From Clostridia bacterium (GTDB lineage: Bacteria; Bacillota; Clostridia; Oscillospirales; CAG-272): DNA of 8,257 nt. The position numbers were made by a program, and so were the translations under genes. The DNA is taken from the NCBI GenBank assembly GCA_024408015.1, contig JAKSVJ010000042.1:1-8257 (forward strand), in the 5' to 3' direction. Shown in pieces: positions 5,919 to 8,257 of the stretch (position 1 is its first letter; every line of letters starts with the position of its first letter). The notes below the pieces were generated by a model. The model had not been told where the DNA came from and did not search any database. It saw nothing but the letters and a program-made list of their open reading frames with translations.

Positions 5919-7142
5919 TTAAATCATCCAAATTGGAACAATATAGTTGTCCGAATTAACCGCTGAAAGATCAGGCCTCATGCAAACTATTGCGCCTTTT
6001 CCTCTTGGCACGGAACCTTTATCAAGAACAGCAAAAGAATTAATCATCTTTGCCTCCGGATTTATGCTCTTCTTAATTTCGATTGGATGAAGTTCACCAT
6101 CCTGCTCAATGACCATGTCGATTTCTTTACTATCCTTATCCCTGTAATACCAAAGTAGGCATTCTCTTGCATTATTCTGGTATGACTTCCGAATCTCTGA
6201 TACAACATAATTCTCCAAAATCGCCCCATTCATAGCTCCAGCTTCCAGAATTTCCGGCGAAGAATATCTAGTAAGATAAGCTACAAGTCCAGTATCGAAG
6301 AAATACATCTTAGGAGTTTTTATAGTTCTCTTAAGAAGATTATTTGAATACGGTCTCAGATAAAAGATTACATCTGATTTTTCAAGGACCTGAAGCCATC
6401 TCTTTGCCGTTTCATCTGCCACACCAACATCACCAGCGATGTCATGCACATTCAACACCTGTCCAACTCTACATGCAGTTGCACGAATAAAGTCTTGAAA
6501 CAAAAGTTTATCCACACCACTGACCAATTCGCCTACATCTCGCTCAATATAAGTTTGAACATAACTAGAGTAAAAAACTTCCCTGTCCTTGAATTTTCCG
6601 CTCCGATATCCAGGAAGGGATCCTTCCCATATTCTTTGGAACATCTCAGACACATCGGCGCATGTACCTTGTTTTTTACGATTCTTCAATTTCACAAGAT
6701 CTAACTGGAATGGATTATTATCTCCTTTTCCGTAAAGTTCATGCTGTGACAAGGAAGGCATATGAAGAATTGCCACTCTTCCGGCAAGTGACTCCTGTGC
6801 AAGCTCCATCAATTTGAAAGCCTGAGAGCCGGTCAACCAGAAAGATGATGCTGGTGCACCCTTGTCTATTTCAATTTTAATGTAAGAAAATAATTCCGGA
6901 GCATACTGAACTTCATCGATAAAAATCGGAAGGCCGTGCATTTGAAGAAACATTGCCGGATCTGTCTTTGCCAGCTTTCTTTCTTCTAGATCATCCAAAG
7001 TTACATACTCTCTATCCTTTGCCATCAAATTCTTTAATACGGTTGTTTTTCCAACCTGTCTTGGACCAGTAATTAAAATACATGCATAATCTTCAATTAA
7101 AACTTTAATTTTTTGTTCAAGGTCTCGCTTAATATATTCCAT
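5919..7142 (-). CDS. AAA_14 / DUF4143 family ATPase with PD-(D/E)XK-like C-terminal domain
   Basis: The 407-aa cytosolic protein has an N-terminal P-loop ATPase domain: Walker A GPRQVGKTT (26-34), Walker B LPIFIDEVQ (71-79, with Asp76-Glu77) and a sensor-like WLTGSQ (102-107). A middle winged-helix-like region (about 215-265) precedes a C-terminal DUF4143 domain with a nuclease-fold signature: Glu310, Asp342 in SKEIDMVI, then Glu355-x-Lys357 in IEIKKS. Such proteins are common, often in many copies, in anaerobes and archaea; their biological role is not established, and links to defence, toxin systems or DNA processing are only proposals. Start: the frame extends to 7211, but the promoter (7183-7211) would lie inside that extension, and AAGGAGG sits seven bases before the ATG at 7142, which is chosen. 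Base composition looks less AT-rich than the neighbours, in line with acquisition inside the flanking repeats. Confidence 0.93.
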   Translation of the reverse strand: MEYIKRDLEQKIKVLIEDYACILITGPRQVGKTTVLKNLMAKDREYVTLDDLEERKLAKTDPAMFLQMHGLPIFIDEVQYAPELFSYIKIEIDKGAPASSFWLTGSQAFKLMELAQESLAGRVAILHMPSLSQHELYGKGDNNPFQLDLVKLKNRKKQGTCADVSEMFQRIWEGSLPGYRSGKFKDREVFYSSYVQTYIERDVGELVSGVDKLLFQDFIRATACRVGQVLNVHDIAGDVGVADETAKRWLQVLEKSDVIFYLRPYSNNLLKRTIKTPKMYFFDTGLVAYLTRYSSPEILEAGAMNGAILENYVVSEIRKSYQNNARECLLWYYRDKDSKEIDMVIEQDGELHPIEIKKSINPEAKMINSFAVLDKGSVPRGKGAIVCMRPDLSAVNSDNYIVPIWMI

Positions 7143-7156
7143 TTCTCGCCCTCCTT

Positions 7157-7195
7157 TTTCGGCTATAATTCGATTCAATCTTATTTTAGCCGAAA
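7157..7195. promoter_or_regulatory. 9-bp dyad spanning the ATPase promoter and leader, candidate operator
   Basis: TTTCGGCTA (7157-7165) and TAGCCGAAA (7187-7195) are perfect inverted copies 30 bases apart centre to centre, about three helical turns. One arm overlaps the -10 box and spacer, the other abuts the ribosome site. It could bind a dimeric repressor or fold in the leader RNA. Confidence 0.45.
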
Positions 7196-7211
7196 TCCCT
7201 TCAGGTGTCAA
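7183..7211 (-). promoter_or_regulatory. promoter of the ATPase gene
   Basis: On the minus strand a perfect TTGACA (7206-7211) and TAAAAT (7183-7188) are spaced by 17 bases. It lies inside the element but inward of the right repeat, so the gene carries its own promoter. Confidence 0.8.
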
Positions 7212-7238
7212 GTTGAAAAATAATGTTAAGTTTCTTGT

Positions 7239-7363
7239 AAATTAAATGTAAGACAAAAAGGAGACCGAAGCCTGCTTATATGTCGTAATGCGTCGTGACC
7301 TAGCATGTGGATGGTTTTTCATTCACAAGAGCTAAAAAGTATACTTTTGACGCTCTAATCATT
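7239..7363 (-). repeat. right copy of the 125-bp inverted repeat
   Basis: This is the reverse-complement partner of the left repeat and carries the same order of hairpins. The terminal hairpin reads AAAAGTATACTTTT (7335-7348) inside AGAGC/GCTCT, so it stays fully palindromic despite differing from the left copy. The invariant 20-base block that begins ACATGCTAGG is unchanged. Confidence 0.9.
7255..7277 (-). terminator. hairpin with TTCG loop in the right repeat, likely minus-strand terminator
   Basis: On the minus strand AAGCAGGC and GTCTCCTT pair around TTCG with one C-C mismatch and one G-T pair, ending in TTTTT. It would stop transcription entering the element from the right, upstream of the ATPase promoter. 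Confidence 0.5.
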
Positions 7364-7482
7364 TAATACAACTGACTTTCAAAAATTAGTCAACAAAAAC
7401 AGCCTATTTTGCTTTTTAGGCAATTAAAACCCATTTTTAAGTAAAAAGACTGTGAAACACTCCCCTTTTTAACGATTTATTC
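7364..7482. other. AT-rich spacer with no gene
   Basis: The stretch between the right repeat and the tetR promoter holds no credible reading frame. Two 5-bp inverted repeats (TGACT/AGTCA and GCCTA/TAGGC) are visible; the second is followed on the minus strand by TGTTTTTG and might be a weak terminator remnant. Nothing stronger was seen. Confidence 0.5.
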
Positions 7483-7511
7483 TTGAAAACATCTTACTCA
7501 TATGTTATATT
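7483..7511 (+). promoter_or_regulatory. promoter of the TetR-type regulator
   Basis: TTGAAA (7483-7488) and TATATT (7506-7511) are spaced by 17 bases. The expected start of transcription falls in the palindrome at 7514-7535. Confidence 0.75.
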
Positions 7512-7513
7512 AT

Positions 7514-7535
7514 TTTTATGAACACGTTCATAAAA
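7514..7535. promoter_or_regulatory. 22-bp palindromic operator over the tetR transcription start
   Basis: Perfect 10-bp arms TTTTATGAAC and GTTCATAAAA surround AC. The core TGAAC-nn-GTTCA is a common type of site for TetR-family proteins. It starts two bases after the -10 box and ends at the ribosome site, so a bound protein would block transcription: likely autoregulation by the adjacent TetR protein. Confidence 0.75.
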
Positions 7536-7544
7536 GGAGACTAC

Positions 7545-8069
7545 ATGCCAAAAATCATCGATAATCTAAGAGACAATATATTAAAAGTATCAAAGCAAAT
7601 GCTTCTAAATGAAGGATACATAGCACTAACAATGAGAAAAATATCTTGTGAGTGTCATGTTGCTCTTGGAACTTTGTATAACTATTTTCCTTCAAAGGAC
7701 ATGATAGTTGCCGCAATAATGCTCGAAGATTGGAAAAAAGTAACCGAAGAATTTGAAAAAGCATCAATTGAAGCCTCTTCAGCTATAGAAGGAATTAAGA
7801 CTTTATATACAGCTATCGAGGAGTTCAGTAATAGATATTCCCCTGCTTGGTCAGAATACAAGGGAGATCCAGTTTCACAAAGCCCTGATAAACATCAAAT
7901 GTTAATATTTTCTATTTCTGGCAAAATGTCTAATTTGCTAAATAGGTTCAATCTAAATTATGACCCTTACCTATCAGAATTTTTATCTGAGACAATATTA
8001 AGACATGCATCTTACGGCCAAAAATATGAAAAAATTGAAATAATCTTGAATAAACTACTTTTAGCATAA
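7545..8069 (+). CDS. TetR/AcrR-family transcriptional regulator
   Basis: The 174-aa protein has the usual TetR size. The N-terminal DNA-binding domain is clear: the first helix (about 5-23), then the helix-turn-helix ALTMRKISCECHVALGTLYNYFPSKDMI (27-54), with the YxYFxSK motif that marks the family. The remainder (about 65-174) is the helical ligand-binding and dimer domain, which is not conserved enough to name an inducer. Start: an ATG at 7518 is in frame but lies inside the operator palindrome with no ribosome site; the ATG at 7545 follows AAAAGGAG and is chosen. A flavin-reductase-like gene starts 26 bases downstream with no terminator between, so TetR probably controls itself and that gene. 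Cys35 and Cys37 lie within the helix-turn-helix; thiol sensing is possible but only a guess. Confidence 0.92.
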   Translation: MPKIIDNLRDNILKVSKQMLLNEGYIALTMRKISCECHVALGTLYNYFPSKDMIVAAIMLEDWKKVTEEFEKASIEASSAIEGIKTLYTAIEEFSNRYSPAWSEYKGDPVSQSPDKHQMLIFSISGKMSNLLNRFNLNYDPYLSEFLSETILRHASYGQKYEKIEIILNKLLLA

Positions 8070-8095
8070 ATAACATCATCTAAGGAGGCGTGACC

Positions 8096-8257
8096 ATGAG
8101 TAGTTTTAAAGACTTACGTGTGGTAGATAACTTCTACCAAACATCACTTTTCTTCCCTATGCCTACAGTACTTGTAAGCACACTTGCTGAGGATGGAAGT
8201 ACAACTATGGGACCATATAGTCTTGTTCAGCCATATTATGTGGCAGGTAAAGATTAT
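8096..8257 (+). CDS. flavin reductase-like (FMN-binding split barrel) protein, 3' end beyond window
   Basis: Only the first 54 residues are present. The stretch FFPMPTVLVSTLAEDGSTTMGPYSLVQPYYV matches the start of the flavin reductase-like / flavoredoxin domain, where P-x-P-x-x-[VL]-V-[ST] is followed by a strand turn and a conserved small-residue region that holds FMN (residues of this segment near 19-49). Members bind FMN and reduce flavins or act as electron carriers; the exact role here cannot be read from a fragment. An AAGGAGG ribosome site seven bases upstream fixes the start. It shares a transcript with the preceding TetR gene. Confidence 0.8.
   Translation, partial: MSSFKDLRVVDNFYQTSLFFPMPTVLVSTLAEDGSTTMGPYSLVQPYYVAGKDY

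Larger units (their letters stand above)
5733..7363. mobile_element. 1631-bp element with 125-bp inverted repeats and a single ATPase gene
   Basis: Bases 5733-5857 and the reverse complement of 7239-7363 align end to end, and similarity stops sharply at the outer AATGATT on both sides. Between them lies one complete gene, an AAA_14/DUF4143 ATPase with its own promoter and a terminator inside the left repeat. There is no transposase, integrase or recombinase, and no obvious target-site duplication: the flanks are TTTGTC on the left and TAATAC on the right. It could be a non-autonomous mobile unit moved by an enzyme encoded elsewhere, or two copies of a small structured repeat that happen to flank the gene. 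The boundaries are well supported; mobility is inference. Confidence 0.65.

Noticed and set aside
7143..7211. N-terminal extension of the ATPase starting at 7211
   Set aside because: The TTGACA/TAAAAT promoter lies inside this stretch, so it would not be transcribed; AAGGAGG precedes the ATG at 7142.
5725..7372. Target-site duplication flanking the element
   Set aside because: The flanks (TTTGTC on the left, TAATAC on the right) share no direct repeat of two or more bases next to the inverted-repeat ends.
7444..7466. GACTGTGAAA repeat of the 466-487 terminator sequence
   Set aside because: Only one arm (AGACTGTGAAA) is shared; the partner arm is missing, so similarity may be chance or a remnant.
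7518..7544. Upstream ATG of the TetR gene at 7518
   Set aside because: It falls within the operator palindrome and lacks a ribosome site; the ATG at 7545 has one.

Overview
The window looks like chromosomal DNA of a low-GC Gram-positive anaerobe of the Clostridia, most likely a Lachnospiraceae member of the Butyrivibrio/Pseudobutyrivibrio type. This rests on AT-rich intergenic DNA, strong AAGGAG-type ribosome sites, sigma-A-like promoters (TTGACA/TATAAT) and the look of GlyA and the Fe-S aldo/keto reductase. The genus is inference; there is no rRNA or other marker gene.

Layout: (1) 1-2733, minus strand, three genes each with its own promoter or terminator: a truncated DUF1624 membrane protein, an SDR oxidoreductase, and glyA (serine hydroxymethyltransferase). 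(2) 2734-4595, plus strand: an aldo/keto reductase with two C-terminal [4Fe-4S] motifs, then a small hydrophobic membrane protein with its own promoter. (3) A shared bidirectional terminator at 4615-4642 faces a minus-strand pair: a 105-aa peptide with a double-glycine secretion leader and, 18 nt downstream, a 215-aa protein that faintly resembles ferredoxin-dependent bilin reductases. (4) 5733-7363 is a 1631-bp element: two 125-bp inverted repeats, about 89% identical, enclose one AAA_14/DUF4143 ATPase gene with its own promoter. (5) From 7364, plus strand: a TetR regulator with a 22-bp perfect-arm palindrome at its transcription start, followed by a flavin-reductase-like gene that runs off the window.

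The most unusual part is the 5733-7363 element. It has no transposase, its long structured inverted repeats contain nested hairpins with compensating differences between the two copies, and its left end supplies the first two bases of a perfect TTGACA -35 box for the neighbouring double-glycine peptide operon. The element may therefore have built or rebuilt the promoter of a secreted-peptide operon.

Elsewhere the genes are mainly metabolic (one-carbon metabolism and redox). Several start codons are best placed downstream of the longest open frame, as explained in the entries. No tRNA, rRNA, CRISPR array or known riboswitch was recognised.
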